From: an uncultured Aquimarina sp.
GTDB lineage: Bacteria; Bacteroidota; Bacteroidia; Flavobacteriales; Flavobacteriaceae
DNA length: 64,000 bases
Direction: 5' to 3'
Assembly: GCA_947500545.1 (NCBI GenBank)
Contig: CANMSO010000007.1
Span: forward strand, 1 to 64,000
In this document: positions 45,754-54,281 of the stretch, piece after piece
How positions within the stretch are numbered: position 1 is the stretch's first letter
How the letters are laid out: every line of letters starts with the position of its first letter
The notes under the pieces: generated by a model
What the model was told of the DNA's origin: nothing
The model's database searches: none
Seen by the model: the letters and a program-made list of their open reading frames with translations, nothing else
Made by a program: the position numbers and the translations under genes

Positions 45754-46905
45754 ATGAAAAAAACACTTATTCTTGGTCTTATATTTTTAACATTTTTTAA
45801 ATTTGATGCCAAAGCACAGGGAGACAGAGCAATCACAACAGCTACGCCATTTTTAATAATAGCTGCTGATGCAAGAGCAGCCGGTCTAGCCGATCAGGGG
45901 GTTGCAACATCACCCGATGCATTTTCACAACAATGGAACCCAGCTAAATATGCTTTTATTAAAAGCAAACAAGCAGTAGGGGTTAATTATACACCTTACC
46001 TTAGTAGTCTGGTTAATGATATTTTCCTAGGAAATGTTAATTACTATAATCGTATCAATGAAAGAAGTGCTTTCGCTGCGAGTTTTAGATATTTTAGTTT
46101 GGGAGATATAGAATTTAGACAAACTGCAGATGGTGCTGGTAATACACAACGTCCTAATGAGTTTACTCTAGATATTTCTTATGCATTAAAACTGAATGAC
46201 TATTTTTCTATGGCTGTAGGTGGTCGCTATTTAAGGTCTGATTTAAGATTACAGACTCTTGATGCCGACGATGCAAGCGCAGGAGATAGTTTTGGTGTTG
46301 ATATTGCAGGTTTCTACAGAAGTGATGAAATAGCATTTAATTCTTTTAATGGTAGATGGAGAGTTGGAGCGACGATCGCAAATTTAGGGCCTAAAATTAA
46401 ATATGATGATGCAGGTCAGGAAAATTTTATACCAACAAACTTTAGATTAGGAGGTTCATTTGATTTTATTCTGGATGAGGATAATAGAATAACCCCTTCT
46501 TTAGAATTCAGTAAATTACTTGTTCCCACTCCACAAGATTTTGATAACGATGGAGATATAGATGCTAGTGATAATACAGAATATCAGGATATTAGTGAAT
46601 TTGGGGCTATTTTTTCTTCTTGGGGAGATGCAGATGGAGGATTTAGTGAAGAACTAAAAGAAGTTACTTGGTCATTAGGAGCAGAGTATATGTATAGAGA
46701 AGTTTTTGCTTTTAGAGCAGGTTTCTTTAATGAAAGTGAAGAAAAAGGAGGTCGCCAATTTTTATCGTTGGGTACCGGTTTTAAATATAATGTTATAAAC
46801 TTAAACGTTTCGTATTTATTTTCTACATCATCAATCACGAGCCCACTAGAGAGAACACTTCGCTTTGGTCTTACTTTTGATTTCGGAGATGAATATTACG
46901 ATTAA
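45754..46905 (+). CDS. porV: Type IX secretion outer-membrane protein PorV
   Basis: This 383-residue outer-membrane beta-barrel (also called LptO) shuttles type IX secretion cargo to the attachment complex. The start was placed at ATG 45754, which gives a clean signal peptide (MKKTLILGLIF.., cleavage after AKA near residue 21). An in-frame TTG 24 bases upstream sits inside a promoter box. The mature N-terminus reads GDRAITTATPFL and ADARAAGLAD, and the segment FSQQWNPAKYAF is typical of PorV. The protein ends in a barrel strand, LRFGLTFDFG. A terminator follows. Confidence 0.93.
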   Translation: MKKTLILGLIFLTFFKFDAKAQGDRAITTATPFLIIAADARAAGLADQGVATSPDAFSQQWNPAKYAFIKSKQAVGVNYTPYLSSLVNDIFLGNVNYYNRINERSAFAASFRYFSLGDIEFRQTADGAGNTQRPNEFTLDISYALKLNDYFSMAVGGRYLRSDLRLQTLDADDASAGDSFGVDIAGFYRSDEIAFNSFNGRWRVGATIANLGPKIKYDDAGQENFIPTNFRLGGSFDFILDEDNRITPSLEFSKLLVPTPQDFDNDGDIDASDNTEYQDISEFGAIFSSWGDADGGFSEELKEVTWSLGAEYMYREVFAFRAGFFNESEEKGGRQFLSLGTGFKYNVINLNVSYLFSTSSITSPLERTLRFGLTFDFGDEYYD

Positions 46906-46925
46906 TACCTAGATATATTAATTAT

Positions 46926-46964
46926 AAAAAAAGTATCAAGCCTTAGGGTTTGATACTTTTTTTG
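46926..46964 (+). terminator. Terminator downstream of porV
   Basis: A perfect 14-base stem (46926-46939 paired with 46950-46963, core AAGTATCAA/TTGATACTT) with a 10-base loop ends in seven T, 20 bases after the porV stop. Confidence 0.88.
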
Positions 46965-47020
46965 TTTGTAGTACATTGTATTGCTGTTACCAATAAGTTC
47001 AAAATAACTAGTGATAAAAG

Positions 47021-47503
47021 ATGAAAGAACTAGAAATAAAATCTATATTACAAGTGTATGACTCATTTGATGAATTGCCAGGAGAAATTCAAAATCTAAT
47101 GAGTGAATCTATAACGATAAGAGATAAAGCGTATGCCCCATATTCAGAATTTTTGGTTGGGGCGGCTCTGTTATTAGAAAATGGTGAAGTAGTTCTGGGA
47201 AATAATCAGGAAAATGCATGTTATCCTTCAGGATTATGTGCAGAACGTACGGCTATATATTATGCTGGAGCTAATTTTCCAGATGTTGCAATTGTAAAAA
47301 TGGCGCTTTCGGCCAGATCTCTTAAATATCAATTACTTACTCCTACGCCTCCATGTGGTGCCTGTAGGCAATCAATAGCCGAGTATGAAGTGAAACAGGA
47401 CAAGCCTATAGAGATTTATTTTATGGGAGAGACAGGAAAAGTGGTTAAATCTTCTTCTTTAGCTAATTTATTGCCACTTGTTTTCGATAATTCGTATTTA
47501 TAA
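47021..47503 (+). CDS. cdd: Cytidine deaminase
   Basis: This 160-residue zinc enzyme deaminates cytidine and deoxycytidine in pyrimidine salvage. It shows the substrate-loop YAPYSEFLVGAAL (near 38-50). The zinc site is CAERTA (near 73) with the catalytic Glu, followed by PPCGACRQ (near 110). This is the three-Cys pattern of the small homotetrameric type. It stands between porV and the pyruvate dehydrogenase genes, an arrangement I recall from other Flavobacteriaceae. It is not linked to the biosynthetic cluster. Confidence 0.95.
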   Translation: MKELEIKSILQVYDSFDELPGEIQNLMSESITIRDKAYAPYSEFLVGAALLLENGEVVLGNNQENACYPSGLCAERTAIYYAGANFPDVAIVKMALSARSLKYQLLTPTPPCGACRQSIAEYEVKQDKPIEIYFMGETGKVVKSSSLANLLPLVFDNSYL

Positions 47504-47555
47504 CGTTTTCGTTGATTTTATTATCAAACTGCTTTTTCCTTAATTTCGAATATGT

Positions 47556-47563
47556 TATTTTTG
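47556..47563 (+). promoter_or_regulatory. Candidate TAnnTTTG promoter box for pdhA-pdhC
   Basis: TATTTTTG lies 90 bases before the pdhA ATG, in the 149-base gap after cdd, and matches the TAnnTTTG consensus. No convincing TTG element precedes it at about 19 bases. In such AT-rich DNA this alone is weak evidence. Confidence 0.35.
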
Positions 47564-47652
47564 TTTTTCGTTCTCTCAATAAATTAAGAGGGAAACTAAA
47601 TGATTTCTAGTTTTATGACTAGTTCTTTATACATATATCAGCACAATTGTAA

Positions 47653-48654
47653 ATGAAAAAAATAACCAAAGAAGTTTACCTTAATTGGTACGAAGAAATG
47701 CTTTTCTGGAGAAAGTTTGAGGATAAGCTTGCTCAGGTATACATTCAGCAAAAAGTAAGAGGATTTTTACACTTATATAATGGTCAGGAAGCTATTTTAG
47801 CAGGAGCATTGCATGCTATGGATCTTACAAAAGATAAGATGATTACTGCATATCGTAATCACGTACAACCTATAGGTATGGGGGTAGATCCAAAACGTGT
47901 AATGGCAGAATTGTATGGTAAAGCCACTGGTACTTCTCAAGGTTTGGGAGGATCAATGCATATTTTCTCGAAAGAACATAGATTCTACGGAGGGCATGGA
48001 ATTGTAGGAGGACAAATACCACTAGGAGCTGGCTTAGCTTTTGCAGATAAATACCATAAAAGAGATGCGGTAACACTTACATTTTTTGGTGATGGGGCTG
48101 CACGTCAAGGATCATTACATGAAGCTTTCAATCTTGCAATGTTATGGAAACTACCTGTTGTGTTTTGTGTAGAGAATAATGGATATGCAATGGGAACTTC
48201 GGTAGAAAGAACAGCAAATCATACAGATATCTGGAAATTAGGAAATGGATATGAAATGCCATCGGGTCCTGTAGATGCTATGAATCCAATAAAAGTAGCT
48301 GAGGCTATGGATGAAGCAATTACAAGAGCCAGAACTGGAGGAGGGCCAACTTTCTTAGAGCTTAAAACATATCGTTACAGAGGTCATTCTATGAGTGATG
48401 CTCAAAAGTATCGTACCAAGGAAGAGGTAGCAGAATATCAGAAAATTGATCCAATTACTCAAGTACTTGATATTATTAAGGAGAAAAATTATGCAAGTGA
48501 AGATGAAATAGCAGTAATAAATAAAAGAGTAAAAGAAAGGGTTGCAGAATGTCAGAAATTTGCTGAAGAATCACCATTTCCAGAAAAGAATGTTATGTAT
48601 GATGTTGTATATGACCAGGATGATTATCAATTTTTATCACACAAACCACAATAA
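47653..48654 (+). CDS. pdhA: Pyruvate dehydrogenase E1 component, alpha subunit
   Basis: This 333-residue thiamine-diphosphate-dependent subunit carries out decarboxylation of pyruvate together with an E1 beta subunit that is not in this window. It has HLYNGQEA (near 40) and GGSMHIF (near 99). The TPP/Mg motif runs from GDGAARQGSLHEAFN to the VENNGYAMGTS segment (about 146-187). The regulatory-loop region is YRGHSMSDAQKYR (near 243). The gene is followed after 3 bases by the E2 gene, so the two are translated from one message. Confidence 0.95.
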   Translation: MKKITKEVYLNWYEEMLFWRKFEDKLAQVYIQQKVRGFLHLYNGQEAILAGALHAMDLTKDKMITAYRNHVQPIGMGVDPKRVMAELYGKATGTSQGLGGSMHIFSKEHRFYGGHGIVGGQIPLGAGLAFADKYHKRDAVTLTFFGDGAARQGSLHEAFNLAMLWKLPVVFCVENNGYAMGTSVERTANHTDIWKLGNGYEMPSGPVDAMNPIKVAEAMDEAITRARTGGGPTFLELKTYRYRGHSMSDAQKYRTKEEVAEYQKIDPITQVLDIIKEKNYASEDEIAVINKRVKERVAECQKFAEESPFPEKNVMYDVVYDQDDYQFLSHKPQ

Positions 48655-48657
48655 AAT

Positions 48658-50265
48658 ATGGCTACAGTAATAAATATGCCACGATTAAGTGACACCATGG
48701 AAGAAGGGGTGGTTGCAAAGTGGCTTGTTAAGAAAGGAGATAAAATTAGTGAAGGAGATATTCTCGCAGAAATTGAGACGGATAAGGCGACCATGGAGTT
48801 TGAATCTTTTTATGAAGGAACATTACTTCATATAGGGATTCAGGAAGGAGAAACAGCTCCTGTAGATCAGTTGCTTGCAATCATTGGTGATGAGGGAGAA
48901 GATATTTCTGGATTATTAAACGGAAATGCTACTCTGAAAACTGAAGCTCCAAAAGAACAAAAAGTAGAAGAATCTGTTCCAGCTCCATCGGGAAGCACTT
49001 CAATTCCAGAAGGGGTTGAAATTATTACTATGCCAAGGCTAAGTGATACCATGGAAGAAGGAACTGTTGCTACATGGCTTAAAAAAGTTGGTGATACTGT
49101 GGAAGAAGGAGATATCCTTGCTGAGATAGAGACTGATAAGGCTACAATGGAGTTTGAATCTTTCTATAATGGAACCTTATTGTATATTGGAATAGACGAA
49201 GGTCAAACAGCTCCTGTAGATGCTTTATTGGCAATTATTGGCCCCGCAGGAACCGATGTTTCGGGTCTTAAAGATGGAGTTAGTACTCCTCCTTCTCAGG
49301 AAAATGCACCTGCAACACCAAATAAAGAGGTTAAGACGGAAGCTAAAGTAGAAGCACCTGCAACCAGTAGCTCTACCGGTGGTAGAATTATTGCTTCACC
49401 GCTAGCTAAGAAAATAGCTGCAGATAAAGGAATTGATCTTTCTCAGGTAAAAGGAACTGGTGAAAATGGACGTATTATAAAAAAGGATGTAGAATCATTT
49501 ACCCCTGCGGCTGTCGCTACAGCACCTGCTTCGGTAAAAGAAACTACAGCCCCTGTGGTGCAGACGTATACTCCTGCAGGAGAGGTAAGCTTTGAAGAAG
49601 TTAAGAATTCGCAAATGCGTAAGGCTATTGCTAAGAGTCTATCGGCTTCTAAATTCTCTGCACCTCATTATTATCTTACTATCGAGGTAGATATGCATAA
49701 CGCAATGGCTTCTCGTAAGAATATTAATGAATTACCCGATACTAAGGTGTCTTTTAATGATATGGTGGTTAAGGCTTGTGCTATGGCACTTCGCAAACAT
49801 CCACAGGTAAATACACAGTGGACAGATAATAATACGGTTTATGCAAAACATATTAATGTGGGTGTTGCTGTTGCTGTACCAGATGGATTAGTAGTTCCTG
49901 TATTGCCATTTACAGATCAAATGTCGTTAACTCAGATAGGAGCTAAAGTCAAAGACTTGGCTGGTAGAGCAAGAAATAAAAAATTGACTCCTCAAGAAAT
50001 GAGTAGCAGTACGTTTACAGTTTCTAATTTAGGAATGTTTGGTATTCAGGAGTTTACTTCAATCATTAATCAACCTAACTCTGCAATTTTATCTGTAGGT
50101 GCAATTGTAGAAAAACCTGTCGTTAGAGATAGTCAGATAGTTGTTGGTAATACGATGAAAGTTACTCTGGCGTGCGATCATAGAACTGTTGATGGAGCTA
50201 CAGGTGCTCAGTTTTTACAAACATTAAGACAATATCTTGAAAATCCAGTTACTATGTTAGCTTAA
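48658..50265 (+). CDS. pdhC: Pyruvate dehydrogenase E2, dihydrolipoamide acetyltransferase
   Basis: This 535-residue core subunit moves acetyl groups from E1 to CoA. It has two lipoyl domains with lipoylated Lys in ETDKATMEFES (near 43 and 163), joined by Pro/Ala/Thr/Glu-rich linkers. A peripheral subunit-binding domain follows (SPLAKKIAADKGIDL near 248), then a catalytic domain (about 310-535) with DHRTVDGA near 508. The two lipoyl domains are near-duplicates (MPRLSDTMEEG occurs in both). It is the second gene of the pdh pair and is followed by a terminator. Confidence 0.95.
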   Translation: MATVINMPRLSDTMEEGVVAKWLVKKGDKISEGDILAEIETDKATMEFESFYEGTLLHIGIQEGETAPVDQLLAIIGDEGEDISGLLNGNATLKTEAPKEQKVEESVPAPSGSTSIPEGVEIITMPRLSDTMEEGTVATWLKKVGDTVEEGDILAEIETDKATMEFESFYNGTLLYIGIDEGQTAPVDALLAIIGPAGTDVSGLKDGVSTPPSQENAPATPNKEVKTEAKVEAPATSSSTGGRIIASPLAKKIAADKGIDLSQVKGTGENGRIIKKDVESFTPAAVATAPASVKETTAPVVQTYTPAGEVSFEEVKNSQMRKAIAKSLSASKFSAPHYYLTIEVDMHNAMASRKNINELPDTKVSFNDMVVKACAMALRKHPQVNTQWTDNNTVYAKHINVGVAVAVPDGLVVPVLPFTDQMSLTQIGAKVKDLAGRARNKKLTPQEMSSSTFTVSNLGMFGIQEFTSIINQPNSAILSVGAIVEKPVVRDSQIVVGNTMKVTLACDHRTVDGATGAQFLQTLRQYLENPVTMLA

Positions 50266-50286
50266 TTCAAGTGATCAAATATTTAT

Positions 50287-50321
50287 AAAAAATCCCACTT
50301 CAATCGAAGTGGGATTTTTTT
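50287..50321 (+). terminator. Terminator downstream of pdhC
   Basis: Stem AAAAAATCCCACTT with AAGTGGGATTTTTT (50287-50300 and 50307-50320), 6-base loop, T-run at the 3' end, 21 bases after the pdhC stop. Confidence 0.88.
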
Positions 50322-50345
50322 ATCTTTATCCAAAACTAGATTCTT

Positions 50346-51341
50346 ATGCAGAAAAATATTTTTATAATTCTTGTTGCTTTGGTGTTATTTGTTAATTGTA
50401 AACAATCTACAATAGCCCAGTCAGAAAAGAAAGATGTGCACCCAAATATTGAAGAAGCAGAAGTGTCTTTGCTTACTGCAACTAACCCTTCAGAAGTAAA
50501 AGAAATTTTAAGTTTTTTAGCAAGTGATGAACTTGGAGGTAGAAATACCGGAAGTGAAGGCCTGGAAAAGGCAGCTCAGTTTATTGAAGGAGAATTTGAG
50601 AAATATGGCGTAGCTCCTTATTTTAAAACGTATAGAGATACTTTTGATGCAAAAGGAATTTCAACTTTTAATGTTGTAGGATATCTTAAAGGTACTGATA
50701 AAACACTTGCTAATGAATTTGTTATTGTTGGAGCACATTTTGATCATATAGGAACAGGAAAAGAGGTTAATGGTGATACTATTGCAAATGGAGCCAATGA
50801 TAATGCGGCGGGAAGTACGGCAGTTATTTCTTTGGCAAAACAATTTGCTAAGTTGAAAAATAACAAAAGAAGTATGCTGTTTGTGTTATTTGGCGCTGAA
50901 GAAAAAGGACTACTTGGATCTCAACATCTGGCAGAGGTGTTAAAAGAAAAGGATATAGACCTGTATGCTATGGTGAATTTTGAAATGATTGGTGTACCAT
51001 TAAATGAGAAGCCTTTTAAAGCATATATTACGGGATACGAGGTGTCCAACATGGCAAAAAAGATAAATGAATATACAGGTTCTGAATTAATAGGATATTT
51101 ACCAAAGGCGAAAGAATTTCATTTGTTTCAAAGAAGTGATAATTATCCTTTCTACAAGCAATTCAACGTACCATGTCAGACTATTTCTACCTTCGATTTT
51201 ACAAATTATGATTACTATCACCATGTAGATGACGAAGCATCTGAAATGAATTTTGAATTTATAGCAGAACTAATAAATGAGTGCGTTCCGGCGATTGTAA
51301 AAATAGCTAACACACCAAGTAAAGAGATTAAATTAAACTAA
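50346..51341 (+). CDS. M28-family zinc metallopeptidase, lipoprotein
   Basis: This 331-residue exported aminopeptidase-like protein has a lipoprotein signal (LFVNC, Cys near 18). Metal-site motifs of family M28 are seen in order: VGAHFDHIGTG (near 134), ANGANDNAAGS (near 147), FGAEEKGLLGS (near 182) and NFEMIG (near 212). The usual motif has Asp rather than Glu before MIG; Glu can serve as a ligand. The last His probably lies in YYHHVDDE (near 298). It most likely degrades peptides at the cell surface or in the periplasm. It is a single gene between a terminator and an SDR gene. Confidence 0.9.
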   Translation: MQKNIFIILVALVLFVNCKQSTIAQSEKKDVHPNIEEAEVSLLTATNPSEVKEILSFLASDELGGRNTGSEGLEKAAQFIEGEFEKYGVAPYFKTYRDTFDAKGISTFNVVGYLKGTDKTLANEFVIVGAHFDHIGTGKEVNGDTIANGANDNAAGSTAVISLAKQFAKLKNNKRSMLFVLFGAEEKGLLGSQHLAEVLKEKDIDLYAMVNFEMIGVPLNEKPFKAYITGYEVSNMAKKINEYTGSELIGYLPKAKEFHLFQRSDNYPFYKQFNVPCQTISTFDFTNYDYYHHVDDEASEMNFEFIAELINECVPAIVKIANTPSKEIKLN

Positions 51342-51373
51342 TTTTAGGCCTTAAAAGTGGTCTTTTGGTATAC

Positions 51374-52054
51374 ATGAAGAATATTATTATTACTGGAGCG
51401 AGCAGAGGGATCGGGTATGAACTGGCAAAGCAATTTGCAGCTGAAGGTCATCAGGTCTTGGCCTTATCTCGAAACGAAAAACCAATAGCAACCCTTGGGC
51501 ATAAGAATATACATACGTTTTCATTTGATATTTGTAATAATAGAGATCTAAATAGGATGGTCGATTATATTTCAGAGGCATGGGAACAGGTGGATATTTT
51601 AATTAATAATGCGGGTAAACTTCTTAATAAACCGTTTAGTGAGATGTCTGCTCAAGACTTTGAAGATGTGTATAAGGTAAATGTTTTTGGAGTAGCAGAA
51701 ATTACACGTTTGGTTTTGCCTTTTATGAAATCAGGATCACATGTAGTCACAATTAGCAGTATGGGCGGTATTCAAGGCAGTATGAAATTTCCTGGATTGG
51801 CTGCCTATAGTTCTAGTAAAGGAGCAGTTATTACGTTAAGTGAATTGTTGGCAGAAGAATATAAAGAGAGTGGTATTGCATTTAATGTGTTGGCATTGGG
51901 AGCAGTACAAACCGAAATGTTAGAAGAAGCTTTCCCTGGATATCAAGCCCCGCTAACGGCTTTGGAAATGGCAAATTATATTAAAGATTTCTCGCTTACA
52001 GGAAATAAAATATATAATGGAAAAGTGCTGCAAGTATCTAGCAGCACTCCATAA
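51374..52054 (+). CDS. SDR-family oxidoreductase
   Basis: This 226-residue short-chain dehydrogenase has a Rossmann nucleotide loop GASRGIG (near 8-14), the NNAG motif near 84, a catalytic Ser (TISSMGG near 130) and YSSSKGA (near 150) with the Tyr-xxx-Lys pair. I start it at ATG 51374 (MKNIIITGAS) rather than the in-frame TTG at 51365, because family members begin directly before the first strand. The substrate cannot be read from sequence. It follows the M28 gene by about 30 bases and may share its transcript. Confidence 0.88.
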   Translation: MKNIIITGASRGIGYELAKQFAAEGHQVLALSRNEKPIATLGHKNIHTFSFDICNNRDLNRMVDYISEAWEQVDILINNAGKLLNKPFSEMSAQDFEDVYKVNVFGVAEITRLVLPFMKSGSHVVTISSMGGIQGSMKFPGLAAYSSSKGAVITLSELLAEEYKESGIAFNVLALGAVQTEMLEEAFPGYQAPLTALEMANYIKDFSLTGNKIYNGKVLQVSSSTP

Positions 52055-52084
52055 TTACTTCTTATTAAAATTAAAATACGATCT

Positions 52085-52447
52085 CTAAAAACCGGCTACA
52101 GATACGTTTTGCAAGTTTAAATATTGATAAAATTGATCTACCGTAAGCACTTTTTTCAACTCTTCGTTCTGAAAGTATATGATGTTGCTTAAGCTTTTAG
52201 ATTTTTCTCGTGCAGATAATTTAGACTGCAGTACTTTATTAGCTTTCAGAGAATAATCAAAAATTGTCTTTTGAAGGATTTGACTTGCACGAATGGTTAG
52301 ATTGAGTTCCTTTTGCAATTCTATCGCTTTTTCTGCGGCTAACTTTCTAAGTATTTTTTTATCTTTTTCTTGATCTTCAACCTGAGTTTGTGCTATAGTA
52401 TTTGTAGTACAGACAAAAAGAATAACCAAAGTTATTAGTGTTCTCAT
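52085..52447 (-). CDS. Small secreted helical protein, unrecognised
   Basis: This 120-residue protein has a signal peptide (about 1-19, ending TIAQ) and a charged, almost wholly helical mature part rich in Lys, Leu and Gln. The pattern suggests a periplasmic coiled-coil or CpxP/Spy-like protein; the segment KVLTVDQFYQYL near the C-terminus resembles the LTxxQ-type motif of that fold. I do not recognise a family and assign no function. It is convergent with the SDR gene, with about 30 bases between the stops. Confidence 0.7.
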   Translation of the reverse strand: MRTLITLVILFVCTTNTIAQTQVEDQEKDKKILRKLAAEKAIELQKELNLTIRASQILQKTIFDYSLKANKVLQSKLSAREKSKSLSNIIYFQNEELKKVLTVDQFYQYLNLQNVSVAGF

Positions 52448-52625
52448 ATGAGTGTGCCTTTATGGTTTGTGTTAGTAAATATTAAGATTTTAAAAATATT
52501 AATAATTGATTAACAACAAGTTAAAAACATGAAATAATCGTTAAGTGTTAATTTTTATCCGATTAAAAACTGCATTATGATAGTTTTACAGGAGTTTTTT
52601 GGCTATAAAACCGTAAAATGATGAA

Positions 52626-53453
52626 TTAGGATTTACAATTTGCCAAAACGGTATTTTTGACCATTTTTTTTGTGGATCGATCCATTAAAGTAAAGTCGAT
52701 ATAGTAGGTGTGTTTTCCTTTTACCTTTCGCTTGGTAGGTTTCGACTTTAGCTTTATAGTATATAGATTGTTTTGATAGGTTTCGTTCCAAGTGCTGCCG
52801 GGTTTTCGGTTTTTTGCTCTTGATTTAATAATAGGAACTAGTTGTTTCTCTGTGTTTTTTCCAAGTTGTATAATTCCGGTTGTATCGCCTTTAAAACGAC
52901 CAAAATATAGCTTCTTGTATGAAGTGTTTTCGGCTTTTACCATATACAAACAATCGCAAGCATTTATATCTTCCCATGTAAAACTAAGATCTCTTAGAGA
53001 AAATCTTTCTACATGAATAGGTTTTTTAGAAACTGCATTTATAGGAGAAATAGTTTTCAGTTTCTTAAGGCTTTCAAAGGAAAAACGATTAGTCTTAATA
53101 CATTCTCCATCTATATCTTTTTCCAAAGTTTTAATTGTAGTAAGTATGGTGTCGGTTTCTGATTCAAAAATAACTTTCGTTTTTATTTTTTTGATAGAAT
53201 CTGAGGTAATAATGTAAGGTTCAATAAGTTCAACTTCTTTGATAGTGGTTTTTTCCCTAGAGAAAATTCTGTCTTGATTTTGAGGGTTCAATTTGTCCCT
53301 ATGAAGATACTGCTGAAGTTTCTGAAATATCACAACGGTATATTCTTCTTTGTTGTTAATAAGCGTATCCTCTTTATTGTATATGGTGTCAGTTGATTTA
53401 ATATCTATTTCTTTGGATGCGTTTGTGCATCCAATAGTGAATGAAAAGGTCAA
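52626..53453 (-). CDS. Putative lipoprotein of unknown function, with atypical start
   Basis: This 275-residue product is rich in Lys, Thr and Asp and has no family I recognise. With the TTG start at 53453 the protein begins MTFSFTIGCTN, which holds a lipobox-like Cys but a too-short signal. The open frame continues upstream to a stop at 53487-53489. It would add the residues KIIKLFFVYIL directly before it, a perfect lipoprotein signal, but no ATG or GTG is present there; only ATT codons (53480, 53477) could begin it. So either a rare ATT start is used, or the original ATG was lost. The C-terminal half (about 150-265) has a beta-rich pattern ending in a Cys-bearing NTVLANCKS. Confidence 0.6.
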   Translation of the reverse strand: MTFSFTIGCTNASKEIDIKSTDTIYNKEDTLINNKEEYTVVIFQKLQQYLHRDKLNPQNQDRIFSREKTTIKEVELIEPYIITSDSIKKIKTKVIFESETDTILTTIKTLEKDIDGECIKTNRFSFESLKKLKTISPINAVSKKPIHVERFSLRDLSFTWEDINACDCLYMVKAENTSYKKLYFGRFKGDTTGIIQLGKNTEKQLVPIIKSRAKNRKPGSTWNETYQNNLYTIKLKSKPTKRKVKGKHTYYIDFTLMDRSTKKMVKNTVLANCKS

Positions 53454-53682
53454 TATGTAAACAAAAAATAGCTTAATAATTTTATTTTAAATTATGAATA
53501 CTACAAGATAAAAAATATAACAATGAAAATTGACAAAACATGATTGATAATGAATTGCTTATGATCACTTTTGTTGTTATTTGCCACTTTCTGATTTTAA
53601 AATAAAAAATACCTTAAAAAGAAGGGTTTGCGAACATAAAATAAGACTTTATGAACCGATTCTTATTTTGTATTTTGTGCCC

Positions 53683-54279
53683 GTGAAACAAATACTTGCC
53701 AGATATATACCTGAGCGTGCACTAGAACCTGCATTTGACTTGATAGTAAAATGTAATGTACACCTTAAAATTGTTAATGAACGTGTTACAAGGCATGGCG
53801 ATTACAGAAAAATGGCAGATGGAGGACATCAGATTACTGTAAATGCTTCTCTAAATAAGTATCGGTTTCTTATTACATTGATTCATGAGATTGCTCACCT
53901 GGTGGCTTTTGAGAAATATGGGCGGTATATAAAACCACACGGAATAGAATGGAAAAGGGTCTTTCAGCAATTAATGCTACCTTATATTAATCCAGAGGTT
54001 TTTCCGTCTAAACTGTTGCCGGTTATTGCCAATCATTTCAGAAATCCACGAGCAAGTAGCGATACTGATGAAAAGTTATCTCTTGCTTTAAAACAATATG
54101 ATCCTGAAAGTGATAAAAATTATATCTTTGAATTACCCTTCGGAAGTACCTTTAGATTATATAATGGAAAGATATTTAAAAAAGGTAATAAAAAGGTGAA
54201 ACGATATGAATGTGTAGAACTTAGCACTGGTAGAATCTACCTTTTTAACCCTAATGCAGAAGTAGAACTGTTGAATTGA
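53683..54279 (+). CDS. SprT-like zinc metalloprotease-domain protein
   Basis: This 198-residue protein carries the HEIAHLVAFEKYG motif (near 68-80) with the HExxH zinc site, and continues PHGIEWKRVFQQLM, as in SprT/Spartan-like proteins. I start it at GTG 53683 (reading MKQILARYIPERALE). The frame is open further upstream to a TTG at 53581, but those 34 residues (LYEPILILYFVP..) are unlike the family start. The C-terminal part (about 135-198) is basic and has a single Cys. DNA-protein crosslink repair is the role of SprT-type proteins in eukaryotes; in bacteria the function is unsettled. It leads directly into manC. Confidence 0.8.
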   Translation: MKQILARYIPERALEPAFDLIVKCNVHLKIVNERVTRHGDYRKMADGGHQITVNASLNKYRFLITLIHEIAHLVAFEKYGRYIKPHGIEWKRVFQQLMLPYINPEVFPSKLLPVIANHFRNPRASSDTDEKLSLALKQYDPESDKNYIFELPFGSTFRLYNGKIFKKGNKKVKRYECVELSTGRIYLFNPNAEVELLN

Positions 54280-54281
54280 TT

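Noticed and set aside
53581..53682. TTG-initiated extension of the SprT-like gene
   Set aside because: The extra 34 residues are hydrophobic and unlike SprT-like N-termini; GTG at 53683 fits better.
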